NCBI RefSeq assembly: GCF_000023445.1
Contig: NC_012881.1
Coordinates: 1-62,500, forward strand
Origin: Maridesulfovibrio salexigens DSM 2638
GTDB taxonomy: Bacteria > Desulfobacterota > Desulfovibrionia > Desulfovibrionales > Desulfovibrionaceae
Reading direction: 5' to 3'
DNA length: 62,500 nucleotides
Part shown: positions 53,247 through 61,841 of the stretch, piece by piece
Layout: every line of letters begins with the position of its first letter
How positions within the stretch are numbered: the first letter of the stretch is position 1
Made by a program: the position numbers and the translations under genes
Notes under the pieces: model-generated
The model's input: the letters and a program-made list of their open reading frames with translations, nothing else
The model's database searches: none
What the model was told of the DNA's origin: nothing

Positions 53247-53272
53247 GCCCCCTGCTAACGGGGGCTTTGTTT
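53247..53272 (+). terminator. Terminator after fliN
   Basis: Six-bp arms GCCCCC / GGGGGC with a 7-nt loop, then TTTGTTTTTGG. A moderate terminator. Confidence 0.65.
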
Positions 53273-53355
53273 TTGGTTTTATCTGCCGTAAAACGGGCTG
53301 TTGTTTTCTTATGCAGCCTCGGATAAGAAGTTTCCTCGCAAGGAGGTCACATTAA

Positions 53356-54948
53356 GTGTCATCGTTAAATGATTCGTTTAAAAGCAAGCCCGTAATCTGG
53401 GCTGTTGCAATAATTTTTATCAGTACTTTTGCCCGTCTCTGGTTTCTGGGAACAGGGCAGCTCAACCTTGTGCAGGATGAATCCCAATATTGGGATTGGA
53501 CCCGCCACATGCAGCTTACCTATTATTCCAAAGGGCCGCTCATTGCTTGGATTATCAAGCTTTGGACGACTGTTTTCGGTAATACTGAATTCGGGGTCCG
53601 TTTTGGATCGGTGGTTGGGTCGTTTTTAACTCAGATTGTTCTTTTCTGGGGCGTTGCCCGTATGTGGAAAAGACCTATCGCTGCGGTCTGGACCCTGATT
53701 ATCTACAATTCCATGCCTGTATATCTGGCTCTTGGAATTTTGATGACCACGGACAATCCATTTATCCTTTGTTGGAGTTGCGCACTTTTTGCTTTGTACA
53801 AAGCTTCCATCCCGCATCCACCGGGGCTGGATCGTGACTCCAATGAGTCGCAGACCAAACCTTTTTTTCTGATCAGTATTTTCTTTGGGATTGGAATTCT
53901 GGCTAAGTACACCATGCTTGGTTTTGCCGGTCTTTCGGTCATGTATGGGCTGTTGCTCATGCGCAGGGAACGGTTGCCGCGCGGATTCTGGCGCAAGTTG
54001 TTCCTGTCGCTGACAGGCGGTATTTTCCTTGGCTTCCTGCCGACACTGATCTGGAACATGCAGAATAATTTTGTGGGTTACAAACATGTTTTGCATTTGA
54101 TTGGCGCTTCCGGGGATAAGGCATCGCAACTGTTGCGTTTTGATCGTTTTCTTCCCTTTCTGGGAGAGCAGATCGGTATGGCCACCCCGTGGTGGTTGTT
54201 TTTTATGTTTATCGGGGGATTTGCGGCCTTAGCTTTTGTTCTCAAAGGCAAAGGACGTAATCTGATGAACCTGAATCACAGGCAAAGTGCACTGCTTGCA
54301 GTTTTTTTTCTTCCGGTCTGGATTTTCTTTTTCCTCTGGAGTTTCCACGCCAAGGTTCTCGGAAACTGGGCCGTTATCTCTTATGTTAGCGGAGTGATGA
54401 TTGCCGGTTTTGCTTTTGAAAGTTTCTGGGGACGAAGAGGCCGTTTTCGCTCTTTATGGATGTCTTTAAGTGTTGTGATTTTCGTAGTTCTCCATTTCCA
54501 GAACCTTGTTCCTTTACCGGATCATCTCAACCCCACCCACCGCCTTAAGGGATGGACAGACCTTGGACAACAGGTTGTTGAGTTGGAAAAAAGCCAGTTT
54601 AAAGATCCGTCCAAAGTTTTTGTAATGAGTGATGAGTACGATATGACTGCAGCTTTGGCGTTCTATGTGCCCGGGCAACCTCGTACCTATTGCGCATGGA
54701 CAGATCGTCGTATGAATCAATATGACCTCTGGCCCGGTCCGGAAGATAAAATCGGTTGGGATTGTGTTTATGTAATCAAGAAATTCCATAATAATACCAA
54801 CGAGGAGCTCAAGAAGATGTTTAAGCGGGTCAGTTCTCCTATCCATCTTCAGACCACTTTCCGCGGGAAACCGTCCAGAAAGTTCACCGTATATCTATGC
54901 TATGACTATAACGGATATTGGCCGCGTGATCCTCGTTTGAGATTCTAG
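53356..54948 (+). CDS. GT39/ArnT-like membrane glycosyltransferase
   Basis: A 530-aa GT-C fold enzyme with about ten or eleven hydrophobic segments. The acidic motif QDESQYWDW (about 39-47) in the first periplasmic loop and YYSKGPLIAWI soon after match the PMT/ArnT family, which moves a sugar from a polyprenyl-phosphate donor to lipid A, protein or another glycan on the periplasmic side. GGAGG precedes GTG 53356. The donor could be made by the GT2 enzyme at 26.7 kb, but that is a guess. Confidence 0.88.
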   Translation: MSSLNDSFKSKPVIWAVAIIFISTFARLWFLGTGQLNLVQDESQYWDWTRHMQLTYYSKGPLIAWIIKLWTTVFGNTEFGVRFGSVVGSFLTQIVLFWGVARMWKRPIAAVWTLIIYNSMPVYLALGILMTTDNPFILCWSCALFALYKASIPHPPGLDRDSNESQTKPFFLISIFFGIGILAKYTMLGFAGLSVMYGLLLMRRERLPRGFWRKLFLSLTGGIFLGFLPTLIWNMQNNFVGYKHVLHLIGASGDKASQLLRFDRFLPFLGEQIGMATPWWLFFMFIGGFAALAFVLKGKGRNLMNLNHRQSALLAVFFLPVWIFFFLWSFHAKVLGNWAVISYVSGVMIAGFAFESFWGRRGRFRSLWMSLSVVIFVVLHFQNLVPLPDHLNPTHRLKGWTDLGQQVVELEKSQFKDPSKVFVMSDEYDMTAALAFYVPGQPRTYCAWTDRRMNQYDLWPGPEDKIGWDCVYVIKKFHNNTNEELKKMFKRVSSPIHLQTTFRGKPSRKFTVYLCYDYNGYWPRDPRLRF

Positions 54949-54971
54949 GTAATCTCTATCAAAATGAAATT

Positions 54972-55006
54972 AAGCCCTTTCGGTTCTGCCGAAAGGGCTT
55001 TTTTAC
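54972..55006. terminator. Terminator after GT39 gene
   Basis: Twelve-bp arms AAGCCCTTTCGG / CCGAAAGGGCTT with a 5-nt loop and six T. Confidence 0.88.
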
Positions 55007-55162
55007 GTTTTTTTTTAAGAAAAATATGAATTTTATTTTGGATGTTTGATTGCAGATGGTTTTCAGTTGAGAGCTCTTTTCGGTTATTTCTTTTGTAATT
55101 TCGGTTAATTTAATGATTGTTGGAGTGTTGTCGCAGAAACAAAGAGACATAAATGCATTTCT

Positions 55163-55201
55163 TTGACATTTTTTGACAAATAATGTCATAACGTCTACAT
55201 C
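55163..55201 (+). promoter_or_regulatory. Overlapping promoters and inverted repeat before the HTH gene
   Basis: Two TTGACA elements (55163-55168, 55173-55178) each have a possible -10 17 bp on (TCATAA 55186-55191; TACATC 55196-55201). TGACATT / AATGTCA arms (55164-55170 / 55182-55188) form an inverted repeat over them, as for an autoregulated operator. Confidence 0.45.
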
Positions 55202-55212
55202 GTAGTGTAATT

Positions 55213-55470
55213 TTGAAAAATCAGGACAAGGCTTTGACTCCATCGCCTACGCTATACACGGTACGTGAGATTGCCGACACGCTGAGAATCCATCCTAGAA
55301 CGGCTTACAGGCTGGTTCAGGAGGGAAAAATTCGCGGTATCAAGGTTGGCAGCCAGTGGCGTGTACCGGAAAGTTCCCTGCTGGAATATATTGAGTCCGG
55401 TTTGCAGGCGGTTCCCAAGAAAGGGAAGGATGATAAGAAAGGTTCTGAGCAACTGAAACTGCCCATTTGA
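55213..55470 (+). CDS. Small HTH (excisionase/MerR-type) DNA-binding protein
   Basis: An 85-aa protein with an HTH_17-type winged helix (about 14-62: LYTVREIADTLRIHPRTAYRLV, then GIKVGSQWRVPESSLLEYI). A Lys-rich tail follows. The only fitting start is TTG 55213, with no Shine-Dalgarno and a predicted transcript start close by, so the mRNA may be nearly leaderless. No integrase or prophage gene is near, so it is more likely a chromosomal regulator than an excisionase. A hypothetical gene follows 22 nt on. Confidence 0.78.
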   Translation: MKNQDKALTPSPTLYTVREIADTLRIHPRTAYRLVQEGKIRGIKVGSQWRVPESSLLEYIESGLQAVPKKGKDDKKGSEQLKLPI

Positions 55471-55492
55471 GAAACATCGGTGGACAAGGATC

Positions 55493-55876
55493 ATGAAAAA
55501 GTCAGCTGCCCTTAAAAGGGTGACTCTGGAAAATGATTTTGGTGGCCAGATTTCCTTCGTCGGAAAACTTGAAAATGAATCCCTCAACTACAATGAGGAC
55601 AGCGGGGAGCTGGTATCTGAAAAGATTTACAGTACCGAGAAGGGGCGCACAGGCTATTCCATTGCAACCAGAAATGGTGAGGAGCGAGACAAAAGGGCTT
55701 ATCTGATGGAAGATCAGGGTAAAACCTGTATCGTATCCAACGGTTCCATTCTGCTGGGACTTGATACAGATGTAATGCTTACCTTCTGCGCGCAGGCACT
55801 GGCTGAGCAGGCTGCGACCAAATCTGAAGATGAACTGGAATTTGTAAAAAAACAGCTGCAGGTAGTTAACGGTTAA
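55493..55876 (+). CDS. Conserved-type small protein, function unknown
   Basis: A 127-aa soluble protein with strand-rich N-terminal two-thirds (about 8-95) and a helical C-terminus (about 98-125). No signal peptide, metal motif or membrane segment is visible. An AAGGA site lies before the ATG. It probably shares a transcript with the HTH gene, which ends at a perfect palindromic terminator. I do not recognise the family. Confidence 0.7.
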   Translation: MKKSAALKRVTLENDFGGQISFVGKLENESLNYNEDSGELVSEKIYSTEKGRTGYSIATRNGEERDKRAYLMEDQGKTCIVSNGSILLGLDTDVMLTFCAQALAEQAATKSEDELEFVKKQLQVVNG

Positions 55877-55913
55877 ATCGTTTTCGCAGCACTGGATTAA
55901 CAAGCGCGAAAAG

Positions 55914-55945
55914 AAATCCCCGGAGTAATATTACTCCGGGGATTT
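55914..55945. terminator. Bidirectional terminator, perfect 32-bp palindrome
   Basis: Sixteen-bp arms AAATCCCCGGAGTAAT and complement with no spacer, A and T on the ends. It serves the hypothetical gene and the convergent DUF2959 gene. Confidence 0.88.
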
Positions 55946-55977
55946 TTATTTTTAAGTTCAATGACAGTTTGTCATTC

Positions 55978-56634
55978 TTAATTCTTTTTCAATTCCTTGA
56001 TAAAAGCGTCAGCTTCATCAATGGAGCGCTGCATTTCTTTGATCAGTCTGCCGATGTCCGCTTCAAGGGTGTTAAGTTCAGATTTGAGTGAGGCAATGGC
56101 CTGAGCATTAAGATTATGCTTCAGGTAGAGCACCTGATCCCGGAAAACATTGAGTACGGGATCTATTTTCTTTTCAGCCTTGCGCATGGCGGAAAGCAAA
56201 CGCTTGAATTTGCTTTTGGTCTTGGAAAGTTTCACCCGGCTTTCGTTGCGCAGCTTTCTGCTGGTGTACTGGTCAAGTTCTGCATTCCATTCATCGAAAA
56301 GATCGTATCCAACCTCTTCAACTGCATCAATTCTTTTGCGTACTTCCAGTGCAGCCGCTTCGCTGTTCTCATATTCATCGTTGAGGCGTTCGTATGTTTC
56401 CTGAAGATCGCCGCCGTGAAAGCCGGTCAGGGCACTGAATTTATCGAGCGCACTTTTGAACTGTTCGCTGGCTTCTTCTTGTGATTCCCGTGCTTTTTCT
56501 ACGTTGGAAACAAGGATGTCCCGTTTATGGTATCCGAAACTTTCCATGGTTTTGTAGTAAGCGGACTGGCATCCGGCCAGCCCAAGTGTCAGGGCGATTA
56601 TGAGTGAAAAGGCGATTTTATTCTTCAGGTTCAT
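55978..56634 (-). CDS. DUF2959-family lipoprotein
   Basis: A 218-aa lipoprotein, lipobox LAGC with Cys at about 22. The mature part is nearly all helix and coiled coil; it opens with SAYYKTMESFGYHKRDILV, a signature of DUF2959. Such proteins are periplasmic or outer-membrane anchored and of unknown role. A GGAGGAA site precedes the ATG at 56634. It is a single-gene unit. Confidence 0.85.
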   Translation of the reverse strand: MNLKNKIAFSLIIALTLGLAGCQSAYYKTMESFGYHKRDILVSNVEKARESQEEASEQFKSALDKFSALTGFHGGDLQETYERLNDEYENSEAAALEVRKRIDAVEEVGYDLFDEWNAELDQYTSRKLRNESRVKLSKTKSKFKRLLSAMRKAEKKIDPVLNVFRDQVLYLKHNLNAQAIASLKSELNTLEADIGRLIKEMQRSIDEADAFIKELKKN

Positions 56635-56785
56635 GAAAGTTCCTCCGGGAATAATTTTATAAGCTTATAGTATTCACTTACATAAGAGCTCGGGGTGTGC
56701 TTGTCAAAAAGAAGGCTTGTCCAGCTCAAAAGTGATCGGGTTAATGTTTCGGTTTTTCTGTGAGTCACTTGGACTTAGCTAAATA

Positions 56786-57913
56786 TTAATCTTTAACTTG
56801 TGCGTATAGGACAGTCTCCCATTCATTCATATAGTGATGATTGATTGAGAATTCATAACCCAAGTATAGTGAATCCAAGAAAAAGGGTATCGTGTAAAAA
56901 TCTTCAGGGTTGTGGTACAGGCATATGGCAAGTTTAGGCTTAAATTTTTTAAGAGTCTGCACTGCACCTCTTAAGGCGTTCAGCTCCGCACCTTCTATAT
57001 CCATTTTTATGAAATCTACACTTGGTAAGTTGAGTTTGGAGACTGTTTCATCAATGGTGGTTGTTGAAATTTTGAATGACGCCTGATTGCTCTCGTCTAT
57101 CCGTGAGCCTCCTGCTGCTTCAGTAAAAGACAAAGTCTCCCCGGAAACATGCCAGACTCCTTTTTCTACAAGGGTGGTTCTGGAGGCCAGTTCGGGATTC
57201 AATTTCATGTTTTGTTCGTACACCTTAAGAAGCTGGTCGTATGGTTCAAAACAGTATACGTGTCCGGATTCGCCGACTCTTTCCGCAAACTGAAGAGAGA
57301 CATCTCCAAAAGCCGCACCGCAATCCAGAACTATATCTCCTTCGCTTACCCCTACATTCATGCTTTCGCCGGATACCATGTATGATGGAGCACATTTGTG
57401 CCTGAACAGCTCTTCAGAAATTGTATAAAGTTTGAAATTGAAATCGTTATGTGAGTATTCGAAGAGTGAAAACAGGTCGCTACGCCATGTCTTCCGGACG
57501 GATTTTAAAATCTCCGGGTCAGCGATTGATGTGTTTTCGTGTTTTGCGACAAGCTCATTCCGCTGTTGGATATTGTTTTTTTCGTAGTACGGAAGCTTGG
57601 CTCGTAGCTTGCCTAAAAGGGCATAAGCAGAAATATCGAGCAGTAATTTCTTTTTGTCTGCTTCCTTCAATAAAGAGTAGAGCAGTGTTTTAGTATTTAG
57701 TTCCTGTGCAAATTGTTCCTGCTTTTCTTCAAGTACCTGTTCAATTGACAGCTCAGGTTGTTCATTAAGTTGCTCTATATCCCTAAGTTGTGCCTCTCTG
57801 CTGCCAAACTGGTAGAATAACAGGCTGTTATCATCGTAATGGCTTTGTGCGGCTGTGAGTAATCTTTGGATTAAAGCTGTGGCAAAATAAGAAACATTGG
57901 AATAATCGCGCAT
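56786..57913 (-). CDS. FkbM-family methyltransferase with helical N-terminal extension
   Basis: A 375-aa protein. The C-terminal half is an FkbM methyltransferase: SAM motif LDCGAAFGD (about 196-204), CFEPYDQLL, and FIKMDIEGAELNALRG. The N-terminal half (about 1-170) is helical with a possible coiled coil (about 45-75) and matches nothing I know. ATG 57913 follows AGGAG; a longer open frame enters the terminator hairpin. FkbM enzymes O-methylate sugars or small molecules, so a glycan substrate is plausible. Confidence 0.82.
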   Translation of the reverse strand: MRDYSNVSYFATALIQRLLTAAQSHYDDNSLLFYQFGSREAQLRDIEQLNEQPELSIEQVLEEKQEQFAQELNTKTLLYSLLKEADKKKLLLDISAYALLGKLRAKLPYYEKNNIQQRNELVAKHENTSIADPEILKSVRKTWRSDLFSLFEYSHNDFNFKLYTISEELFRHKCAPSYMVSGESMNVGVSEGDIVLDCGAAFGDVSLQFAERVGESGHVYCFEPYDQLLKVYEQNMKLNPELASRTTLVEKGVWHVSGETLSFTEAAGGSRIDESNQASFKISTTTIDETVSKLNLPSVDFIKMDIEGAELNALRGAVQTLKKFKPKLAICLYHNPEDFYTIPFFLDSLYLGYEFSINHHYMNEWETVLYAQVKD

Positions 57914-57933
57914 CTGGAACTCCTGAATGCTAA

Positions 57934-57962
57934 AATACCCTGCCACATGGTGACAGGGTATT
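57934..57962 (-). terminator. Terminator between cyclophilin and FkbM genes
   Basis: Nine-bp arms AATACCCTG / CAGGGTATT with an inner CCACATGG stem-loop; on the minus strand followed by TTTTAG. It lies about 25 nt past the cyclophilin stop. Confidence 0.7.
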
Positions 57963-57987
57963 ATTAATAATTAAACTTAACATCTTC

Positions 57988-58572
57988 TTATTGCTTAAGT
58001 TCTTCAGCCTTGATGATGGTGATTGGTTTCACCGGTACATCGCTGAAGTGTCCCTTGCGGAAGGTTACGGTCTTGGCGATTTTATCGACAACCTTCTTGC
58101 CGCCGATGACTTTGCCGAAGACAGCGTAGCCCCAGCCGGAGCCGGATTCTGACTTGAAGTTGAGGAAGCTGTTATCCTTAACATTAATAAAGAACTGGTC
58201 TGTGGCTGAGTGGGGATCATTGGTGCGGGCCATGGCAATGGTGTATTTGTCATTGTAAAGGCCGTTGCGGGCTTCGTTTTCAATGGGAGCGTGGGTGGCT
58301 TTCTGTTTCATGTTTTTATCAAAGTTACCGCCCTGAATCATGAAGCCGTCAATTACGCGGTGAAAGATCGTTCCGCTGTAATGCCCTTCATTTACGTAGC
58401 GCAAGAAGTTTTCCACAGTAATGGGAGCCTTGGCTGCGTCAAGTTCGAGCACGATGTTGCCCATGCTGGTCTGCAGTTTCACGAAAACTTTAGAACCTGC
58501 TGCGTTAGCGGTTCCTGCAAAAAGGGCCGCACAGAAAAGGGCACTGACCAACAATATCTTGAAAAATTTCAT
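57988..58572 (-). CDS. ppiA: Periplasmic cyclophilin-type peptidyl-prolyl isomerase
   Basis: A 194-aa cyclophilin with a Sec signal peptide (about 1-24, cut after ANA). The core has [30 protein letters not shown] (catalytic Arg in FHRV) and [17 protein letters not shown]. It speeds folding of proteins in the periplasm. AAGGAGG precedes the ATG. Confidence 0.93.
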   Translation of the reverse strand: MKFFKILLVSALFCAALFAGTANAAGSKVFVKLQTSMGNIVLELDAAKAPITVENFLRYVNEGHYSGTIFHRVIDGFMIQGGNFDKNMKQKATHAPIENEARNGLYNDKYTIAMARTNDPHSATDQFFINVKDNSFLNFKSESGSGWGYAVFGKVIGGKKVVDKIAKTVTFRKGHFSDVPVKPITIIKAEELKQ

Positions 58573-58738
58573 TTTTAATTTCCTCCTTAAATAGGGTTTA
58601 TAGCGGTTTACCAGAAACGGTCTTTGCGGGCAAACTTGATAAGGCAGTAATATATGTTTATTGGCCTCGTATATGGTTTTGTTATGAGATTGTCGGAAAT
58701 CAATGTTTTTTGAAAATAATATGTGAATAGGAGTTAGG

Positions 58739-59146
58739 ATGCCGATTTTAGAATGGAATGATGATTATTCGGTCGGGGTAAGCATCATAGATACAGAGCA
58801 CAAACAGCTCGTGGGTATGATTAACAAGGCTTACGACTCGGTAAAAAATATGGAAGAGGAGAAGGTTCTCAAAATTTTAGTGAAAGATATGTGCGATTAT
58901 GCGGTAAGCCATTTTTCTACTGAAGAAAGGTTTATGGAGAAGTATGGTTATCCCGCTCATGAAGAGCATGAAAAAATGCATCATGACTTTACTGTAAAGG
59001 CTGAAGCTCTTGATCTGCTTATAAAATCCGGAAATCCTGTCGAGCCTGTTAAAGTCTTTAAATATCTTGCTGACTGGTTGCGGAACCATATTCTGAAAAC
59101 AGATAAGGACTTAGGCAGATTTTTGAACGAGAAAGGCGTGGAGTAG
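58739..59146 (+). CDS. Bacteriohemerythrin
   Basis: A 135-aa four-helix-bundle di-iron oxygen-binding protein. The ligand set is complete: H21 in DTEHKQL, His and Glu in [22 protein letters not shown], and His/Asp in [11 protein letters not shown]. It is cytosolic and single-domain, used by many anaerobes to bind or deliver oxygen. AGGAG-like sequence precedes the ATG, and a terminator follows. Confidence 0.95.
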   Translation: MPILEWNDDYSVGVSIIDTEHKQLVGMINKAYDSVKNMEEEKVLKILVKDMCDYAVSHFSTEERFMEKYGYPAHEEHEKMHHDFTVKAEALDLLIKSGNPVEPVKVFKYLADWLRNHILKTDKDLGRFLNEKGVE

Positions 59147-59157
59147 GTTTAAATGGA

Positions 59158-59186
59158 AAAGGCTCCCCGTGGTAGAGGGAGCCTTT
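59158..59186. terminator. Terminator after bacteriohemerythrin
   Basis: Ten-bp arms AAAGGCTCCC / GGGAGCCTTT with a 9-nt loop. Confidence 0.75.
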
Positions 59187-59216
59187 ATCGAGGGGGTGAA
59201 GGAGTGAGGTCTTTTT

Positions 59217-59567
59217 TTATTCGTTGGTAATTTGTATCTTGCGGGGCTGAACTTCCGGCATCTTGGGCAGGAAGAGTTCCAGCACTCCGTTTTTCAGATT
59301 GGCTTTGATGTTCTCACGGTCAACAACATCCGCGATGGTAAATCTTCGGGTATATTCGCCTTCGCAGAATTCCTGATCAATGAACTTTTCATCTTCGCCC
59401 AGTGCAGTCGCGGCCTTGCCGGAAACAATTAGGGTGTTTTCATCAAGATCGATTTCAAGAGCTTCTTTGCTTACACCGGGCAGATCAACATACATGTAAA
59501 AGCCCTGTTCACTTTCAACAATGTCAGTTGCGGGGCTGAATTTTTCCATATTTTTTTCAGTAGTCAT
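59217..59567 (-). CDS. Hsp20-family small heat-shock protein (second of pair)
   Basis: A 116-aa alpha-crystallin-domain chaperone. The domain has FYMYVDLPGVSKEALEIDLDENTL (near 22-45) and ANLKNGVLELFLPK near the end, followed by a short C-terminal tail. It holds unfolding proteins for refolding. It lies 12 nt after another hsp20 gene, in one transcript. Confidence 0.92.
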   Translation of the reverse strand: MTTEKNMEKFSPATDIVESEQGFYMYVDLPGVSKEALEIDLDENTLIVSGKAATALGEDEKFIDQEFCEGEYTRRFTIADVVDRENIKANLKNGVLELFLPKMPEVQPRKIQITNE

Positions 59568-59579
59568 ATTAATTCTCCC

Positions 59580-59993
59580 TTATTCAACAGTAATACCGAC
59601 CTTTCTGGGGACGGATGCTTCAGTTTTCGGAAGAGTAATATTAAGTATTCCATTTTTTGTTGATGCAGTAATTCTGTCTACATCTATAGTAGTGTTGATT
59701 GAGACTATTCTTTGGAATACTCCTGACGGTCTTTCCTGGCGAAAATATCTTCCTTCAGGAAGTTTACGCTCTCCCTTGAGGACTAGGTTTTTGTCTGTGA
59801 CAGTAATCTCCATGTCGTCAATGGAAATTCCAGGTACTTCCGCACGAATATATATGTTGTTTTTATCTTCAACAATGTTTAACGGAGGATATGATACTTT
59901 TCTCCGTCTATGATGATGAGGATTAAAGACGTCGTTGAATATTTTATCAAATTCATACGGAAAGTTATAGAATGAACCAAAGTCGATAACCAT
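59580..59993 (-). CDS. Hsp20-family small heat-shock protein (first of pair)
   Basis: A 137-aa alpha-crystallin-domain protein (IYIRAEVPGISIDDMEITV at about 43-61; STKNGILNITLPK near 115). ATG 59993 follows GGAGG; a longer open frame of 49 extra codons runs into the promoter region and has no start signal. Paired sHsps often form mixed complexes. No CIRCE element or sigma-32 site is apparent upstream. Confidence 0.92.
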   Translation of the reverse strand: MVIDFGSFYNFPYEFDKIFNDVFNPHHHRRRKVSYPPLNIVEDKNNIYIRAEVPGISIDDMEITVTDKNLVLKGERKLPEGRYFRQERPSGVFQRIVSINTTIDVDRITASTKNGILNITLPKTEASVPRKVGITVE

Positions 59994-60118
59994 AAATAAC
60001 CTCCTGTTTTCTTCGTCTGCATTACAAATATGCATTCGATTTAGGTTGTCAACATTTGAATAATAATATTTTACGGGAAGAATTACGGATGTGTTTGTAA
60101 GTGTTTGATATAAAATAA

Positions 60119-60150
60119 AAATCCCCGCATGAATATTCATGCGGGGATTT
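60119..60150. terminator. Perfect 32-bp palindromic terminator
   Basis: Sixteen-bp arms AAATCCCCGCATGAAT and complement. It ends the FKBP gene on the minus strand. Its layout equals that of the palindrome at 55914-55945. Confidence 0.85.
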
Positions 60151-60185
60151 AATTTTTCTCAATTGGGCTTTAAGCCCATGAAAAA

Positions 60186-60617
60186 TTAAGCCATGATTTC
60201 AAGCAGTTCAATCTCGAAAATCATGGTCTGTCCGGCGAGGGGATGGTTGCCGTCGAGGACAACTTTTTCATCGGATACGGATTTAATTGTTACGTTGGTA
60301 ACACCCTGATCGGTGTTAACCTGGAGCATCATGCCCACTTCGGGGTTGATTTCAGGCGGAATCTGGTTGCGGTCTACTTCGAAGGTGTGTTCCTCGTGGT
60401 AGGGGCCGTAGCCTTCTTCGGGGCTGATGGTAGCTTTTACCTTCTCACCAACGGAAAGGCCTTTGACAGCGTCTTCAAAACCCTTGATCAGCATGCCCTG
60501 ACCGAGAACGATCTCAAGAGGTTCACCTCTTTTGTAAGAGGAATCAAATTCGGTGCCGTCTTCGAGGGAACCGGCATAGTGGACGCGGATTTTGTCGCCG
60601 TCTTTGGCTTGGGACAT
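60186..60617 (-). CDS. FKBP-type peptidyl-prolyl isomerase (SlyD-like)
   Basis: A 143-aa FKBP with the inserted IF chaperone domain of the SlyD/FkpB class. VHYAGSLEDGTEFDSSY (about 12-28), GMLIKGFEDAVKGLSVGEK and the later GNHPLAGQ match the family. It lacks the His-rich metal tail of E. coli SlyD. It is cytosolic. AAGGAG precedes the ATG. The Trm112 gene lies upstream on the same strand with a 64-nt gap. Confidence 0.93.
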   Translation of the reverse strand: MSQAKDGDKIRVHYAGSLEDGTEFDSSYKRGEPLEIVLGQGMLIKGFEDAVKGLSVGEKVKATISPEEGYGPYHEEHTFEVDRNQIPPEINPEVGMMLQVNTDQGVTNVTIKSVSDEKVVLDGNHPLAGQTMIFEIELLEIMA

Positions 60618-60681
60618 GGATACTCCTTGTGGTGTCGCGGTTAGCCAAAAAGGCTATTCTCCGCATTGTTTAGATTTATAC

Positions 60682-60867
60682 TTATTTGTTTTCCCACTGG
60701 TCAGCGGGAACAGCTTCATCAACGAGCATGATCGGGATTTCGTCTTTGACCGGATAGATAACATTACAGGCATCACATTTGAGCCCTGTTTCGCCGGGAA
60801 GAAGTTCCAGCTCGCTTTTGCACTTAGGGCAGACGAGTATATCGATCAGTTCTTTATTCAGAGTCAT
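60682..60867 (-). CDS. Trm112-family zinc-ribbon protein
   Basis: A 61-aa protein with four cysteines, C13/C16 and C31/C34 (LVCPKCKS, CDACN), and a YPVKDEIPIMLV segment typical of Trm112/YcaR. Eukaryotic Trm112 activates methyltransferases; bacterial members are thought to have a similar helper role. ATG 60867 follows AAGGAG; the longer frame has no support. Confidence 0.9.
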   Translation of the reverse strand: MTLNKELIDILVCPKCKSELELLPGETGLKCDACNVIYPVKDEIPIMLVDEAVPADQWENK

Positions 60868-60963
60868 AAAGGTACTCCTTGCACATTGTTTGATCACTAC
60901 CCTATAACTATAGAAAAAGAATTCCTCAACCCCGCATTTTCTGCGCTACTATCGGAGATTATT

Positions 60964-61821
60964 ATGTCTGCCATTGATCTACATACTCACTCCACCGCCT
61001 CAGACGGAACATTTACCCCTAAGGAACTTGTTAAGGCCGCAAAAGAAGCCGGACTCACAGCCATTGCCCTTACCGATCATGATACTATGGAAGGATTGCC
61101 CGAAGCCCTTGAAGCCGGAGTTAAATCTGGGGTGGAAGTAGTCCCCGGGTGTGAATTAAGTGTTGAGAGTAAAGTAGGGGTTTTGCATATTGTGGGACTT
61201 TGGGTGGATCCCTACTCTGAGCGCTTGAAGCGTGTTTTTGATGAAGTCCGTGCGAGGCGAATCGAGCGAAACGAAGCTGTCGTAGCTAAATTGCAGAAAC
61301 TCGGCTTTGACATCTCAATGGAAGAGGTGCAGGGTCAGGCCGCCGGAACCCTCGGCAGGCCGCATATGGCCCGGGTCATGCTCCAGAAGGGGTATGTGCA
61401 TAATTTCGATGAAGCTTTTGATAATTATCTGGGTAAAAAAGGTAAGGCCTATTATCCCAAGAACAATATTTCAGCTGAAGAAGCCTTTAATCTGCTGCGC
61501 ACAACTGACGCTACACCAATTCTTGCCCATCCATTCCTGCTTAGTTCCAATGAGGAAAAACTGGATAGTGAAGTAGGGCGTTTAAAAGAAATGGGGTTGC
61601 AGGGGATTGAAGTTTATTACAGTTCGCATTCAATTGAAATGACAGGGATAGTTAAAGGTCTGGCCCGCAAGTATGATTTGCTCCCCAGTGGAGGCTCTGA
61701 TTTCCACGGTTATGTAAAGCCGGATATTAAGCTTGGTAAAGGTACTGGAAATCTTTTTGTACACCACAGCGTGCTTGACGGGATGAAGGCCTTCAGGCAG
61801 TCCAGAGGACTCAAAATTTAA
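60964..61821 (+). CDS. PHP-domain phosphoesterase (RNase AM / YciV type)
   Basis: A 285-aa PHP protein. The metal motifs DLHTHSTASDGT (about 5-16), TDHDTMEG (about 39-46), GCELS, AHPF and SDFHG are all present. Members hydrolyse 3',5'-nucleoside bisphosphates and trim rRNA 5' ends in E. coli. ATG 60964 is chosen; an upstream in-frame stretch overlaps the minus-strand Trm112 gene and is not coding. The U32 peptidase gene follows 20 nt on. Confidence 0.9.
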   Translation: MSAIDLHTHSTASDGTFTPKELVKAAKEAGLTAIALTDHDTMEGLPEALEAGVKSGVEVVPGCELSVESKVGVLHIVGLWVDPYSERLKRVFDEVRARRIERNEAVVAKLQKLGFDISMEEVQGQAAGTLGRPHMARVMLQKGYVHNFDEAFDNYLGKKGKAYYPKNNISAEEAFNLLRTTDATPILAHPFLLSSNEEKLDSEVGRLKEMGLQGIEVYYSSHSIEMTGIVKGLARKYDLLPSGGSDFHGYVKPDIKLGKGTGNLFVHHSVLDGMKAFRQSRGLKI

Positions 61822-61841
61822 CACTATTTATTAATCTTACT

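Noticed and set aside
55213-55470. Small HTH protein as a phage excisionase
   Set aside because: No integrase or other phage gene is nearby; the fold is equally common in chromosomal regulators.
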